DNA of 61,642 bases from Candidatus Sumerlaeota bacterium (GCA_030613245.1 JAUWMI010000028.1:1-61642); one strand, 5' to 3'. Shown: positions 8,414-17,933, numbered from the stretch's first letter. Notes: generated from the letters alone by a model not told the origin. Made by a program: numbers and translations.

Positions 8414-9487
8414 ATGCAGCGCAATTCTAGAGTTAAAATAATAGACCCATCAAAGGACGAACGTTGGGATAACTTTATTTCGCAGCAGGAGTATTCGACC
8501 GTTTATCATCACTCTGTATGGAAAGAGCTTCTTCAAAATACCTTTGGGCACATAGAATCCCTTCACTTCGTTCTTGAGGATGCTGAAAACAATATAGTCG
8601 GCGGAATTCCTCTCTTCCTGGTAAAAAGCTGGCTGACAGGAAATAGATTGGTTTCAGTTCCATTTGCGTCGGTATGCAAACCCCTGGTTTCAGGATTGGA
8701 GGACCTTGAAGCACTTACAGAAGCCATGATTGAAAAACTGAGTGAATACAAATGTTCCTATCTAGAGCTAAGAACGAGGGACGACCATCCGTTCTGGGTT
8801 GTGAATAAATTCAAAGAAATATGCCAATTCAAAGGTCATATGTTAGCATTAAATAAAGACCGGGATACTTTGCTAAAATCATTTCATAAGACATCTATTC
8901 AGCAAAGAATTAAAAGGGCAGAAAGGGAGGGGTTAAGAGCTAGGATAGCTTCCTCCGAAAATGACCTGAAGGCCTTTTATCGTCTTCTTACATTCTTGCG
9001 GCTTAAGAAAATAGGATTGCCGCCTCCTCCTTACAAATTATTTAAAAATATGTGGGAAATCTTGAGACCTAAAAATATGCTTGTATTGCATCTAATAGAA
9101 TATGAGAAAAAAGTAATTGCCGGAATGCTGGTGTTTAAGTTCAACCAAATTGCCATATCAGAGCATTCGGCCACAGAGGGCCAATACCTGAAGAAATGTC
9201 CTGACCAACTTTTGTGGTGGAAGGCTATAGAATCAGCGCAAAAGGATGGATATAAATCCTTTGATTTTGGAAGAGTATCCATGGACAACAAGGGCCTACT
9301 TGACTTCAAGCGTAGATGGCAGCCCAGAGAATACAACCTGTTTAACTTGTATTTTCCTGAAGCAAAAGGAGTGTATTCTTCAAATAAGGAAGGCCTAAAA
9401 TACACATTAATGAATATGGCATGGCGTCACATGCCTGTGCCCATTGCAAGAATCGGAGGGCACTTTTTATACAAGCATTTGGGGTAA
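8414..9487 (+). CDS. FemAB-like GNAT-fold aminoacyl/acyl transferase
   Basis: A 357-residue protein of the FemAB / Acetyltransf_6 type. The first half has the YHHSVWKELL..TFG block, the middle the basic helix FHKTSIQQRIKRAEREGL, and the end a GNAT-like core with YKSFDFGRVSMDNKGLLDFKRRW. Known relatives add amino acids to peptidoglycan or act in exopolysaccharide (XrtA/PEP-CTERM-associated) systems; here the substrate is unknown. ATG 8414 is chosen over TTG 8405, which adds only three residues. A paralogue (11247-12299) lies on the other side of the carbamoyltransferase. The stop overlaps the ribosome-binding region of the next gene, suggesting coupled translation. Confidence 0.82.
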   Translation: MQRNSRVKIIDPSKDERWDNFISQQEYSTVYHHSVWKELLQNTFGHIESLHFVLEDAENNIVGGIPLFLVKSWLTGNRLVSVPFASVCKPLVSGLEDLEALTEAMIEKLSEYKCSYLELRTRDDHPFWVVNKFKEICQFKGHMLALNKDRDTLLKSFHKTSIQQRIKRAEREGLRARIASSENDLKAFYRLLTFLRLKKIGLPPPPYKLFKNMWEILRPKNMLVLHLIEYEKKVIAGMLVFKFNQIAISEHSATEGQYLKKCPDQLLWWKAIESAQKDGYKSFDFGRVSMDNKGLLDFKRRWQPREYNLFNLYFPEAKGVYSSNKEGLKYTLMNMAWRHMPVPIARIGGHFLYKHLG

Positions 9488-9493
9488 GTGATA

Positions 9494-11212
9494 ATGAGAA
9501 TACTCGGAATCCATGATGGCCATAATGCTTCGGTTTGTCTGTTAGAAGATGGCCATATTATAAGTGCAATACAGGAAGAGCGGCTCGCAAGAATCAAGAA
9601 TATTATGGGTCTCCCATCTCGAGCCATCAATGCGGTTCTTAAGTCAAGCGGCCTATCGTATGGCGACATTGATTTGATAGCGATGCACTCCAGACATATG
9701 CCAATGATTATCAATAGAGACCAGCTTCTTGAGGAATACGGGCATTCCGATTCAATGAATATGTATCTGAAAAGATTTGTTAAAGGAATGGTAAAGAAGA
9801 CTTTCCTGAAGAAACCTTATTTAGAACATAGACGGAGAGCGCGTGTTCAAGAAATTTTGGAGCAAGGGTTCGACTATGACAAGATTATCTTCGTTGAGCA
9901 TCATTTAGCACATGCAGCTGCGGCCTATTATGGATCGCCATGGAAAGGTAATGAAGAAATTCTGGTGCTTACGAATGATGCCGGTGGTGACTGGTTATGC
10001 GCGACTGTTAATGTAGGCAGAAATAATTCCATCAAGAGAATAGCGGAGATACCAGTCAGCCACTCAGTTGGGTATATCTATTCAATGCTTACATTCATTT
10101 TGGGAATGGTTCCTGAGGAGCATGAATATAAAGTCATGGGCATGGCACCCTATGCCGGTGCGGGCTACACCGAGAAATTTTACGGCGTATTAGATAAGCT
10201 CATAGAGTTCGACAAGTCTACTGGAGGAATAACGTGGTACCGCACAAATGGATGTCCTCATACACAATTCAGTTATAGGTTTTTTAGGCGCTTAACTGAG
10301 CTTCAAAGATTTGATGCAATATGCGGAGGATTGCAAAAGTTTATTGAAGAATTTATCATAACGTGGGTAAGGAATTGCATAGACAAGACGGGAATTCGAA
10401 AGGTTGCGCTGAGTGGCGGGGTGTTTATGAATGTGAAGGCAAACAAGCATATTTTAGAATTGCCAGAGGTTGAATCCCTGTTTGTCCTTCCATCTTGTGG
10501 TGATGAAACGAATGCTATGGGGGCTGCCTACCAGGTTTATGTAGAAGAAATGTCAAAACAAGGTCAGGAAGTAAAGATACCACCATTGAGAGACCTTTAT
10601 TGGGGTTTAGAATTCAAGAATGATGAGATTGAAGAGCTGCTAAAGAGAAAGCACCTGCTCTATGAGCGAAAAGATGATATAGAGAAAGAAATTGCTCTAC
10701 TCTTAAGCCGAGGTGAGATTGTTGCCAGGTTTAAGGGGAGAATGGAATTTGGTGCCAGGGCACTCGGCAACAGGTCGATTCTAGCTGATGCCAGGAATCT
10801 AAGTGTCATTAAGATTATCAATGAAATGATAAAAAACAGGGACTTCTGGATGCCTTTCGCCCCGTCGGTTCTGAAGGAAAGAGAAAATGACTATGTAATA
10901 AATCCAAAAGAAATGAAAGCGCCTTATATGATCATATGTTTTGATTCAACTGATAAAATCGATCACTTGAAAGCAGCATGTCATCCCTATGATAATACCG
11001 TGCGGCCGCAAATAGTTGAAAAAGACTGGGCTCCTGATTATTATCGGTTAATAAAGGAGTTTGAGAAAATCACAGGAGTAGGCGCGCTCTTGAACACTTC
11101 CTTTAACCTTCATGGGTATCCCATTGTTTGTTCACCGGAAGATGCCATTGGCGTCTTCCAGAAATCCGGGCTAAAATACTTAGCTTTAGAGGATTATCTT
11201 GTTAGCAAATAG
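9494..11212 (+). CDS. NodU/CmcH-type carbamoyltransferase
   Basis: A 572-residue protein of normal length for the family. The N-terminal Kae1-like ATPase fold begins GIHDGHNASVCLLEDG and has the metal-site segment EHHLAHAAAAYYGSPW and NDAGGDWL. The C-terminal YrdC-like domain contains FKGRMEFGARALGNRSILAD and ends with the NTSFNLHGYPIVCSPEDA block. Family members transfer carbamoyl from carbamoyl phosphate to hydroxyls of sugars or antibiotics (NodU, CmcH, TobZ). The setting among methyltransferases, FemAB-like proteins and a GT4 enzyme suggests decoration of an exported glycan or a glycosylated small molecule. ATG 9494 is used; GTG 9488 is an alternative two codons upstream. Confidence 0.92.
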   Translation: MRILGIHDGHNASVCLLEDGHIISAIQEERLARIKNIMGLPSRAINAVLKSSGLSYGDIDLIAMHSRHMPMIINRDQLLEEYGHSDSMNMYLKRFVKGMVKKTFLKKPYLEHRRRARVQEILEQGFDYDKIIFVEHHLAHAAAAYYGSPWKGNEEILVLTNDAGGDWLCATVNVGRNNSIKRIAEIPVSHSVGYIYSMLTFILGMVPEEHEYKVMGMAPYAGAGYTEKFYGVLDKLIEFDKSTGGITWYRTNGCPHTQFSYRFFRRLTELQRFDAICGGLQKFIEEFIITWVRNCIDKTGIRKVALSGGVFMNVKANKHILELPEVESLFVLPSCGDETNAMGAAYQVYVEEMSKQGQEVKIPPLRDLYWGLEFKNDEIEELLKRKHLLYERKDDIEKEIALLLSRGEIVARFKGRMEFGARALGNRSILADARNLSVIKIINEMIKNRDFWMPFAPSVLKERENDYVINPKEMKAPYMIICFDSTDKIDHLKAACHPYDNTVRPQIVEKDWAPDYYRLIKEFEKITGVGALLNTSFNLHGYPIVCSPEDAIGVFQKSGLKYLALEDYLVSK

Positions 11213-11246
11213 TTCCTGGGAAAGATAAATTCTGAGGTTTTGAAGT

Positions 11247-12299
11247 ATGAGATTTGAAAACATCGATCCCTCAAAAGATCTAGCATGGGACCGTTTTGTC
11301 CTTGAGAGCCAGCTTGGGTCAATCTATCACCTTTCGTCCTGGAAAGAAGTTATCTCTAAGACTTTTGGGGCTGAGCCATTTTATTTCGTCCTAAGGGATG
11401 AAAATGATTCCATTAGGGCCGGGTTGCCATTCTTTTTTGTAAAAAGTAGATTTACTGGGAAAAGGCTTGTGTCACTTCCTATGGCTTCTTTCTGCGATCC
11501 ATTGATTGATAACACAAGCGCTCTTGATGAACTCTTAAACGTAATCCTTCAGAAGTCTATGGAGTTTGATACTTCATATATTGAGATAAAGACTCTTAAT
11601 GAATTGAAGTTTCTAAATGAAAGAAATTTCAAATGCCATATGGATTATCAAACCCATATCTTGGCTTTAGATATGGATTTGGGCGTTATTGAGAAATCTT
11701 TTCATACTAATGTCAAGCGATGCCTGAAAAAGGCGAAGGGTAATAATGTTATAGTAAGGGAAGCGGCAAATAATGAAGATGTAAAACTATTTTTCAAATT
11801 GCATGTGCTTACGAGGGAAAAACATGGATTATTGCCTCAGCCGTTGAGCTTTTTTAAAAATATGTGGGAGATACTCTATCCAAAGGCGTTGTGCTCATTG
11901 CTGTTGGCAAGCTATGAGAATCGTACTATCGCAGGGGCGTTTTTCTTGAAGTTCAAAGATACCTTCTATTATGAGTATGGCGCCTGGGATGAGAAGTTCC
12001 ATAAACTATATCCAACTCACATTTTGTTATGGGAAGGCATCAAGATAGCTCATGGGGAGAAATACAAATTTTTTGATTTTGGAAGATCATCAGTGGAAAA
12101 TGAAGGGCTTAACGTTTTTAAAGAAAAGTGGGGAGGGCATGCGAAGCATTTATATTACTACTATTACCCTGATATTGGTGGTGTTGCTTTAGCAAAAACG
12201 AATGAGAAGAAATATTCCCTTATCAAACAAGTTAATCGCCACATGCCATCGCCGATTATGGGGATTGTGGGAGGTTACTTATACAAGCACTTCATATGA
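11247..12299 (+). CDS. FemAB-like GNAT-fold transferase, paralogue
   Basis: A 350-residue paralogue of 8414-9487. The shared blocks are IDPSKDLAWDRF at the start, SIYHLSSWKEV, FHTNVKRCLKKAK in the middle and YKFFDFGRSSVENEGLNVFKEKWG near the end, with a common HMPSPIMGIVGGYLYKH tail. Its presence on the far side of the carbamoyltransferase gives a symmetric methyltransferase-methyltransferase-Fem-NodU-Fem-GT4 order. The start ATG 11247 lies 34 bases after the carbamoyltransferase stop. Substrate unknown. Confidence 0.82.
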   Translation: MRFENIDPSKDLAWDRFVLESQLGSIYHLSSWKEVISKTFGAEPFYFVLRDENDSIRAGLPFFFVKSRFTGKRLVSLPMASFCDPLIDNTSALDELLNVILQKSMEFDTSYIEIKTLNELKFLNERNFKCHMDYQTHILALDMDLGVIEKSFHTNVKRCLKKAKGNNVIVREAANNEDVKLFFKLHVLTREKHGLLPQPLSFFKNMWEILYPKALCSLLLASYENRTIAGAFFLKFKDTFYYEYGAWDEKFHKLYPTHILLWEGIKIAHGEKYKFFDFGRSSVENEGLNVFKEKWGGHAKHLYYYYYPDIGGVALAKTNEKKYSLIKQVNRHMPSPIMGIVGGYLYKHFI

Positions 12300-12442
12300 T
12301 TTATGACATACCTATCTAATAATATAAGCGGCTCTTATATGAGAAACGTTGCATTTCCGGTTTTATAAACAGAGAGGCAAAAGGGACTAATAGGTGCAAT
12401 AGATCTTCTTAAGATGTAATTTTAATTGGAGCTTAGTCCAAA

Positions 12443-13618
12443 ATGAACATATGTGTCCTTGCCTGGGCTTTCTATGATTATGATGCTCGCATTAGAAGGG
12501 AAGCAGAGGCTTTAGTTGATAGAGGTGATTCGGTAGACGTAGTTTGCCTAAGGTGGAAAGGCGATAAAAAGCATAATACTGTGCATGGGGCCAACGTATA
12601 TAGAATTACCGAAAGAAAGCTAGAGGAAAAAGGGGCTCTAGATTATCTCGTCGCGGTTTTGAAATTCTTTATTCTATCTTGTTATTGGGTTACGAAGCTT
12701 CATTTCAGGAAGAGATATGATATTATTCATGTCCACTCAGTCCCAGACTTCGAAGTATTTGCTGCGTTAGTACCGAAATTATTGGGAGCTAAGATTATTC
12801 TCGATATCCATGATATTGTCCCAGAATTCTATGCACAGAAATTCTCTGTTAATCAGAACAGTCTCATTGTAAAGGCACTAAAGCTTATAGAAAAGATTAG
12901 TATTAAATTCTCAAATCATGTGATAATAGCAAATGATCTATGGCGGGATAAGTTGATAAAACGCTCCATCCGGGAAGATAAGTGCACGACACTGCTCAAT
13001 TTTCCTGACCCAAAAATCTTTAAGAGAAAAAATCATGTCAAATATAGTAACTTTACTTTGATCTATCATGGACTGTTGGCTAAGCACCAGGGATTAGATA
13101 TTGCGATTAAAGCGGTTAATGTACTTAAAGATGAGATTCCTTTGTTAGAGTTAGTGATTTATGGTAAGGGTCGCGATCAGCAGAGGTTGGGTAACTTGAC
13201 GAAAGAAATGCACTTAGAGGATAGAATCATTTTCAACGATTCGGTTCCTGTAGATCTTATTCCTGATATTATTAGTAAAGCGCATATTGGTGTGGTTCCA
13301 AAGAGAGGGGGAGATTTTTCCGGGGAAGCTTTTAGCACAAAAATATTGGAGTTTATAGCTGTAGGAGTACCAGTAATTGCAGCAAGAAACAGGATTGAAG
13401 AATATTATTTTAACGATTCTCAGATACTGTTTTTTGAGCCAGGCAATGAGGAAGATCTGGCAAAATGTATCTTGGAACTATATAGAAATTCTGCAAAGGG
13501 AGACGCGCTTGTAAAAAAGGCAGATGAATTCTTATCAACATTTAATTGGGAAGTTCATAAGGGTACGTTTTATCGTATAACAGACAATTTGGTGAGAAAA
13601 AACATTAAGAATGAGTGA
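12443..13618 (+). CDS. Glycosyltransferase family 4
   Basis: A 391-residue GT-B protein. The N-terminal domain starts NICVLAWAFYDYDARIRREAEAL, as in GT4 enzymes that bind lipid-linked acceptors, followed by DIIHVHSVPDFEVFAAL and ILDIHDIVPEF. The C-terminal nucleotide-sugar domain has LIYHGLLAKHQGLDIAIKAV and the EAFSTKILEFIAVGVPVIAAR segment that carries the E-x7-E-type donor site. The donor and acceptor cannot be named. It closes the AT-rich modification cluster; the 143-base gap upstream could hold its own promoter. Confidence 0.88.
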   Translation: MNICVLAWAFYDYDARIRREAEALVDRGDSVDVVCLRWKGDKKHNTVHGANVYRITERKLEEKGALDYLVAVLKFFILSCYWVTKLHFRKRYDIIHVHSVPDFEVFAALVPKLLGAKIILDIHDIVPEFYAQKFSVNQNSLIVKALKLIEKISIKFSNHVIIANDLWRDKLIKRSIREDKCTTLLNFPDPKIFKRKNHVKYSNFTLIYHGLLAKHQGLDIAIKAVNVLKDEIPLLELVIYGKGRDQQRLGNLTKEMHLEDRIIFNDSVPVDLIPDIISKAHIGVVPKRGGDFSGEAFSTKILEFIAVGVPVIAARNRIEEYYFNDSQILFFEPGNEEDLAKCILELYRNSAKGDALVKKADEFLSTFNWEVHKGTFYRITDNLVRKNIKNE

Positions 13619-13976
13619 TACTAGATTGAAAAAGAATACATACTCAAAATGTTCCATGTACTTATGAGTGAAAAAACGGTATCACGCCGAGATGAGACAA
13701 TCGTACTGTCCTTTGAACTCATAACCGATGTTTGAATGCATAAGTAACGCGCCTAAAAGGCAAAAGAAACCCTCATCTGCATCTGTTCTTCCTTCCCAGA
13801 AAAGAGAGTGCTCGATACCTGCGTTTCTTGCCCAGAAGTCACATAATGCCAACCTGGAAAAAAGTATGTAAGGATCAACCAGAATAAAAAGCGCCTGTGC
13901 TCTTAGACACGGAGTTTGTGGTGGCATTTCCTTCTTGTTTAATCTTTGCTGGTGGTTTTGCGAGAACTGGCTTTTA
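13619..13976. other. Gene-free stretch between GT4 and GH2 remnant
   Basis: About 360 bases. A minus-strand frame at 13682-13927 (81 codons) is open but lies directly downstream of a decayed GH2 tail, has no ribosome-binding site and no recognisable motif, so it is probably not a gene. Confidence 0.45.
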
Positions 13977-14054
13977 TTAAGCAGGGTTCCTTGCGCGGAG
14001 TTCTACGTCACGAATCTGGAGGGCGTGGCAGTTTTGCGTGAACGGATTCTCCTC
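13977..14054 (-). pseudogene. C-terminal relic of a GH2-like glycosidase
   Basis: The minus strand reads EENPFTQNCHALQIRDVELRA-RNPA followed by a stop, which matches the last residues of the intact GH2 gene ending at 14833 (EDAPTQAGRTLQIRDIELRA-KDNP) position by position. Upstream of this fragment the frame is lost. It is the tail of a second, deleted GH2 copy; the lipoprotein gene 14112-14726 now separates it from the intact copy. Confidence 0.75.
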
Positions 14055-14111
14055 ACTTTATCCATTGAGGGTTTTCATTCCAAGTATACGAACTTCCTGA
14101 TCTATAGAAAG

Positions 14112-14726
14112 TTACTTATTTTTCAAATACCCTTTTACGAATACCAGGATTCCAACAGGCTCTTTTCGGACGAAAAAGGGATAGTAAACCGCAGCATGTG
14201 TGGGTACGGTTCCCCCAAAAGGGCTAAATAAATCCGTAGCAAAAGGCTTCTTTAAATCAAGCGCCATTATCATATTCTCGTTGATCTCGATCTTGTGAGT
14301 CCCTTCGCGTTCGATAATATCTGAAGAGGAACAGAGAATTTGATATTGTGTGGCAGAGTCAACAAATCGGGCAATATAGATATATTCAGGCCACGCGGTT
14401 ACGTTGTCTACAAGCGCTTGTAATTGCTCTTTCATCCTGTCGTGCTTTATGCTTCGCCTGTATTCCTCAATGTCTATATCACTTGCGAAAAGCGAAAGAG
14501 TGACCATACGCGCCGCAACCTCCGCGCGGCGATATAGCTCTTTCTGCGCTTCGGCATCCCAAGCACGGTAAACATAGCCACGACTTCTTGGGAACGGATC
14601 ACCCTCCTTTATGATTTCTTGAATAGGAGAATAATAAACACCTTTGTCTTTGCTTAATATAGCACAGGACATCATTGTAATAGATAAAACGGCAAGCAGT
14701 GTGAATTGAAGGCATTTTCTTCTCAT
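14112..14726 (-). CDS. Predicted lipoprotein of unknown function, Cache-like sensor character
   Basis: A 204-residue protein with a lipoprotein signal (TMMSC, Cys21) and a preceding AAAAGGAGG ribosome-binding site. A helical stretch (RAWDAEAQKELYRRAEVAARM, then a second helix to about residue 110) is followed by a beta-rich segment with GTVPTHAAVYYPFFVRKEPVGILVFVKG. That ending resembles extracytoplasmic Cache or PAS-like sensor modules, but there is no transmembrane signalling partner nearby. It sits between a GH2 relic and the intact GH2 gene, on the same strand. Function unknown. Confidence 0.6.
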   Translation of the reverse strand: MRRKCLQFTLLAVLSITMMSCAILSKDKGVYYSPIQEIIKEGDPFPRSRGYVYRAWDAEAQKELYRRAEVAARMVTLSLFASDIDIEEYRRSIKHDRMKEQLQALVDNVTAWPEYIYIARFVDSATQYQILCSSSDIIEREGTHKIEINENMIMALDLKKPFATDLFSPFGGTVPTHAAVYYPFFVRKEPVGILVFVKGYLKNK

Positions 14727-14832
14727 ATCAAGCCCCTCCTTTTCGAAAATTGATACCGTTCTTCCGGGTCAATTCATATGGTACTAGCACGACACGTTAC
14801 ATTGCTAAGTTTTCATATACAATTCAACCCAA

Positions 14833-17730
14833 CTATTGCTTATCAGGATTATCCTTTGCCCGCAGTTCAATATCACGGATCTGAAGAGTGCGGCCGGCCT
14901 GCGTTGGGGCATCCTCTGGCACTAATAAAGTCAGTTTGTGTTTCCCCGTCGTTAATCCGGTAATCTGGCACTCTACAGGTACAAAATGCTCCCATCCGTC
15001 TGACCCTTGAAATTCCAGTTTCTGCGCTTCGCGGTCGTCAATCTGGATATGGAGTACAATGTTCTTAAGAGGGCTGGCCAAGTCCAGGGTGCAGAAAAAA
15101 TCGCTTTCTGTTTTGTTTTCGAATTCCCAGGTTAGATTATCTGCTGGTTGCGCGTTGAGATACCATTGGGTCTGAGCATATTCATAATGCACGCCTAGGC
15201 GGTCTTCATCAATGCTCTTTGCTTCGTAAATAGGCAGAATAATCAGCTCGTAAGGGCTTAACAGCCATTTCCAGCGAGTGGCGTATCGCGCCGGCATTTC
15301 GTCGTGAGTCAAGGGCTCGCGAGCAGCCAGCTCCACAGCGAAATCCTCGATCATCTTCCGGAGTTCTTCCGAGGTCATGCTTATCGAGGGGTGCCAGTTC
15401 GGGCCGGTCAGGTAGCGAAGGAGCTGGTCGAACATGTAGCGCGTAGCCACGGCCCGGGGGAAGCTCTGGGTCAGGTTGAGCGTGCTGACAAAGACCTTTC
15501 CTCGCCCTACCCCCAGCTCGACCATATAGCCTTTGCTGCGGCCGCGGTGGTAGCTGTCAATCGTCCGGATCAGAGGTTCGGTTCCTGGGGGAAAGCGATC
15601 CAACTGAAGGGATTTGGCCCGGTAAATCATTGGCCAGAAGTGGAGGTCGCAGAAACCCTCATGCGGGAAGTTCTCGAGGGCGGGATGGGGGTAGATGAGA
15701 GTTCCGCTGTTGCCATAGCGAGGTTTGGTATTGCTGCAGATCGTGAGCCACTTGGTGCAGTGCTCGTTCAGTTCTGGAAAGACCGGCGGTGCTTGGTCGT
15801 AGGGGATAAAGTGTGTGATGTGTAGTCCGAAAATACCTATCTCTTCCGGCCAGGGCCAACTTTTGTCTGAGATCATCCAGATACTCCCTCCACTCTTCAG
15901 GAAATCATAGAACGATTCCTGCCAGGAATCCGTGATGATCAGCCGGGACTCGCCACTCGTCACCTTCCAGTTTTCATCGTCAACATAATGAATGCCAGGA
16001 TAAACATCCAAATAGGTCTTCATCCGCTTGCGAGGATCCCAGAGAGTGACTTTTTTCTGCACAACAGGCTTCACGGTATCTTTGGGGAATGCCCAGAAGA
16101 ACCATTCGTTGTTGATATAGGTCGGCGACTCCGGCAGAGCGGCGCGAAGTGTCAGCTTTGCCGGTTTGGGCAGCTCAGGGATCGTCACACTGATTTTGCC
16201 GATCTCGGCGACATCTACAGCCCCGACGCTGACATGCTCGAAAGCGCCCTCGGCTAGAACCTGCGGACCGTTCATAAGCCACCACTGGCATTTCGATGCT
16301 GAGTACGGCTCCGGCCCATGATGCGAAATCTCCAGGGTAGCCTTCAGGGTATCGCCATACCAGAAGCTGCGTCCGTTCCAGGTGCATAACAGAACCGTCT
16401 CTCCGTTAGTGCGCAGGAATTCCTCGGCAGTGACGTTTTTGGGATCGGCGAAATCGTCAACCACGCCCGAGACCCGGTTTTGGCAGTCGGTGAAGCGCAA
16501 CATGCTATAGCCATCCAGTTCGCGAAACTTTCGGGCTTCTTCCAACATCTCTTTGCGGCAGAGAGCCTGGATTTTCTCCGAGTTTCGCACGAAGTCCGCA
16601 AGCAAGTGTTCCAGCCCGTTCTTCCTGGCGTTTTCAACAGCAAACTTGATCCAAAAGGGCTCTTCATGGTACTTCGCAGCCAGCGCCGGGTTGGGGTAGG
16701 AGGCGACCAGAGGATACTCATGGGCGATGATCGGGAACTCGTCGCTGCGCCCTTTGCGCTCGCCCCGCAGGTACAGCATGAAAGCCTCGCGGGCAAACTC
16801 TGCCACATGCTCGTATTCCCCAATGGGGCGTTCAATCAGGTCATATTTGCCAAGGTCATCGTTGAAAGGGTTGCTGCCCGAACGATTGAGCACGAGAACG
16901 CTTGGGTCCATCTCTTTGGCAAGGTTGTACAAAAGGTTCTGGCAGCGGATCAAACCCGGGTCGTTCTTGTAAATCTCGTTTCCCATGCTATAGATATACG
17001 TGCACGGATGGCGCCGGCCGCGTTCGATCATGCTGACCCAATCCTTTTTTGACTCCAGGAATCTGTCTGAGGCAGGGTCGGTTCCGATTTTCCCACCGAT
17101 CTCCATTTGAATGAGAAGACCGACTTCATCAGCTACGTCCAGGTAGGTATCGCTTGGCACATGCGAGTGGTGGCGGACTGCATTGAAACCATACCGTTTG
17201 ACCTGGGTGAGTCTCTTGACTATTCCCTTCCTATCCAGCTTCTCGAGGAACTCCTCTGGCTCATGTCCACAGACTCGGAAATAAAACGGCTTATTATTAA
17301 TGTAAAAGCGTGCTCCTCGGGTCTCGAATTTGCGCATGCCGAAGCGTTGGGTGGCTGAAGCTAGGAGGGAGCCGTCTGCAGCGTGAATGGCCATCTCCAG
17401 CCGGTACAGGTTAGGAGTTTTGGGATGCCAGAGGATGACCGGGTCTATATCCACCGGAAGAGAGGAGTATGAATCCGCCGCAGGCGTACTGAACGGAATG
17501 CCGCTGGTTTTTCGCTTTGAGCCATCAGGGTATTCAACGGTGATATCAACTTTTGCATTCTGGAAACGGCTCGCCGCTTCCTCGTCGAGCCATACGCGGA
17601 CTTCAATTTGCCCTCGATCAATATCCGAGAGGATGAAGATGTCTTGAATCGGCCGCTGCATAGCATTCTGGGCCAGCGCAGCAGAGACCAAAATCATCAA
17701 AACGACCGCGATCGTAATTGTCTTTGCCAT
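14833..17730 (-). CDS. Secreted glycoside hydrolase family 2 protein
   Basis: A 965-residue exported protein with a signal peptide (VVLMILVSAALAQ). It starts directly with a beta-sandwich (QDIFILSDIDRGQIEV) and then the TIM-barrel of GH2: HHSHVPSDTYLDVADEVGLL, the acid/base in YSMGNEIY (Glu252) and the likely nucleophile in IIAHEYPLV (Glu338). The usual N-terminal sugar-binding domain is missing. A long C-terminal part follows, including a DUF-like alpha/beta region (about 590-790) and a beta-sandwich tail (about 865-955) that could bind carbohydrate. The substrate (beta-galactoside, -glucuronide or -mannoside) cannot be decided. AGGAGG precedes the ATG. A relic of a similar gene lies at 13977-14054. 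Confidence 0.82.
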   Translation of the reverse strand: MAKTITIAVVLMILVSAALAQNAMQRPIQDIFILSDIDRGQIEVRVWLDEEAASRFQNAKVDITVEYPDGSKRKTSGIPFSTPAADSYSSLPVDIDPVILWHPKTPNLYRLEMAIHAADGSLLASATQRFGMRKFETRGARFYINNKPFYFRVCGHEPEEFLEKLDRKGIVKRLTQVKRYGFNAVRHHSHVPSDTYLDVADEVGLLIQMEIGGKIGTDPASDRFLESKKDWVSMIERGRRHPCTYIYSMGNEIYKNDPGLIRCQNLLYNLAKEMDPSVLVLNRSGSNPFNDDLGKYDLIERPIGEYEHVAEFAREAFMLYLRGERKGRSDEFPIIAHEYPLVASYPNPALAAKYHEEPFWIKFAVENARKNGLEHLLADFVRNSEKIQALCRKEMLEEARKFRELDGYSMLRFTDCQNRVSGVVDDFADPKNVTAEEFLRTNGETVLLCTWNGRSFWYGDTLKATLEISHHGPEPYSASKCQWWLMNGPQVLAEGAFEHVSVGAVDVAEIGKISVTIPELPKPAKLTLRAALPESPTYINNEWFFWAFPKDTVKPVVQKKVTLWDPRKRMKTYLDVYPGIHYVDDENWKVTSGESRLIITDSWQESFYDFLKSGGSIWMISDKSWPWPEEIGIFGLHITHFIPYDQAPPVFPELNEHCTKWLTICSNTKPRYGNSGTLIYPHPALENFPHEGFCDLHFWPMIYRAKSLQLDRFPPGTEPLIRTIDSYHRGRSKGYMVELGVGRGKVFVSTLNLTQSFPRAVATRYMFDQLLRYLTGPNWHPSISMTSEELRKMIEDFAVELAAREPLTHDEMPARYATRWKWLLSPYELIILPIYEAKSIDEDRLGVHYEYAQTQWYLNAQPADNLTWEFENKTESDFFCTLDLASPLKNIVLHIQIDDREAQKLEFQGSDGWEHFVPVECQITGLTTGKHKLTLLVPEDAPTQAGRTLQIRDIELRAKDNPDKQ

Positions 17731-17820
17731 GACGTACCTCCTACTCGAAATTTACGACTTGCAAGCTGTGATTAATTATGTCCGAGCACCGGGAATGGTT
17801 TCGAGCACTGCTTCAAACAT

Positions 17821-17893
17821 TTGCCACAGAGAGCACAGAGACCGCGGAGTGAAGAAATTAAATTTTTTGTGTCCTTTGTGCCTTTGTGGTGAA
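17821..17893. repeat. Dispersed repeat of the CCACAGAGAGCACAGAG type
   Basis: GCCACAGAGAGCACAGAGACC and CCTTTGTGCCTTTGTGG form inverted arms around an AT-rich centre, between the GH2 gene and the pseudopilin gene. A related GCAAAGTCGCAAAG/CTTTGCG pair is at 20118-20192. Confidence 0.6.
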
Positions 17894-17933
17894 TATATTT
17901 TCATCGTTTGGGTAGCTGCGGCACAGGGCCTGG

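Noticed and set aside
13682-13927. 81-codon minus-strand frame as a gene
   Set aside because: No ribosome-binding site, no motif, and it directly follows a decayed GH2 tail.
15304-15825. 173-codon plus-strand frame opposite the GH2 gene
   Set aside because: It is antisense to the conserved GH2 coding sequence; high GC at third positions keeps such frames open.
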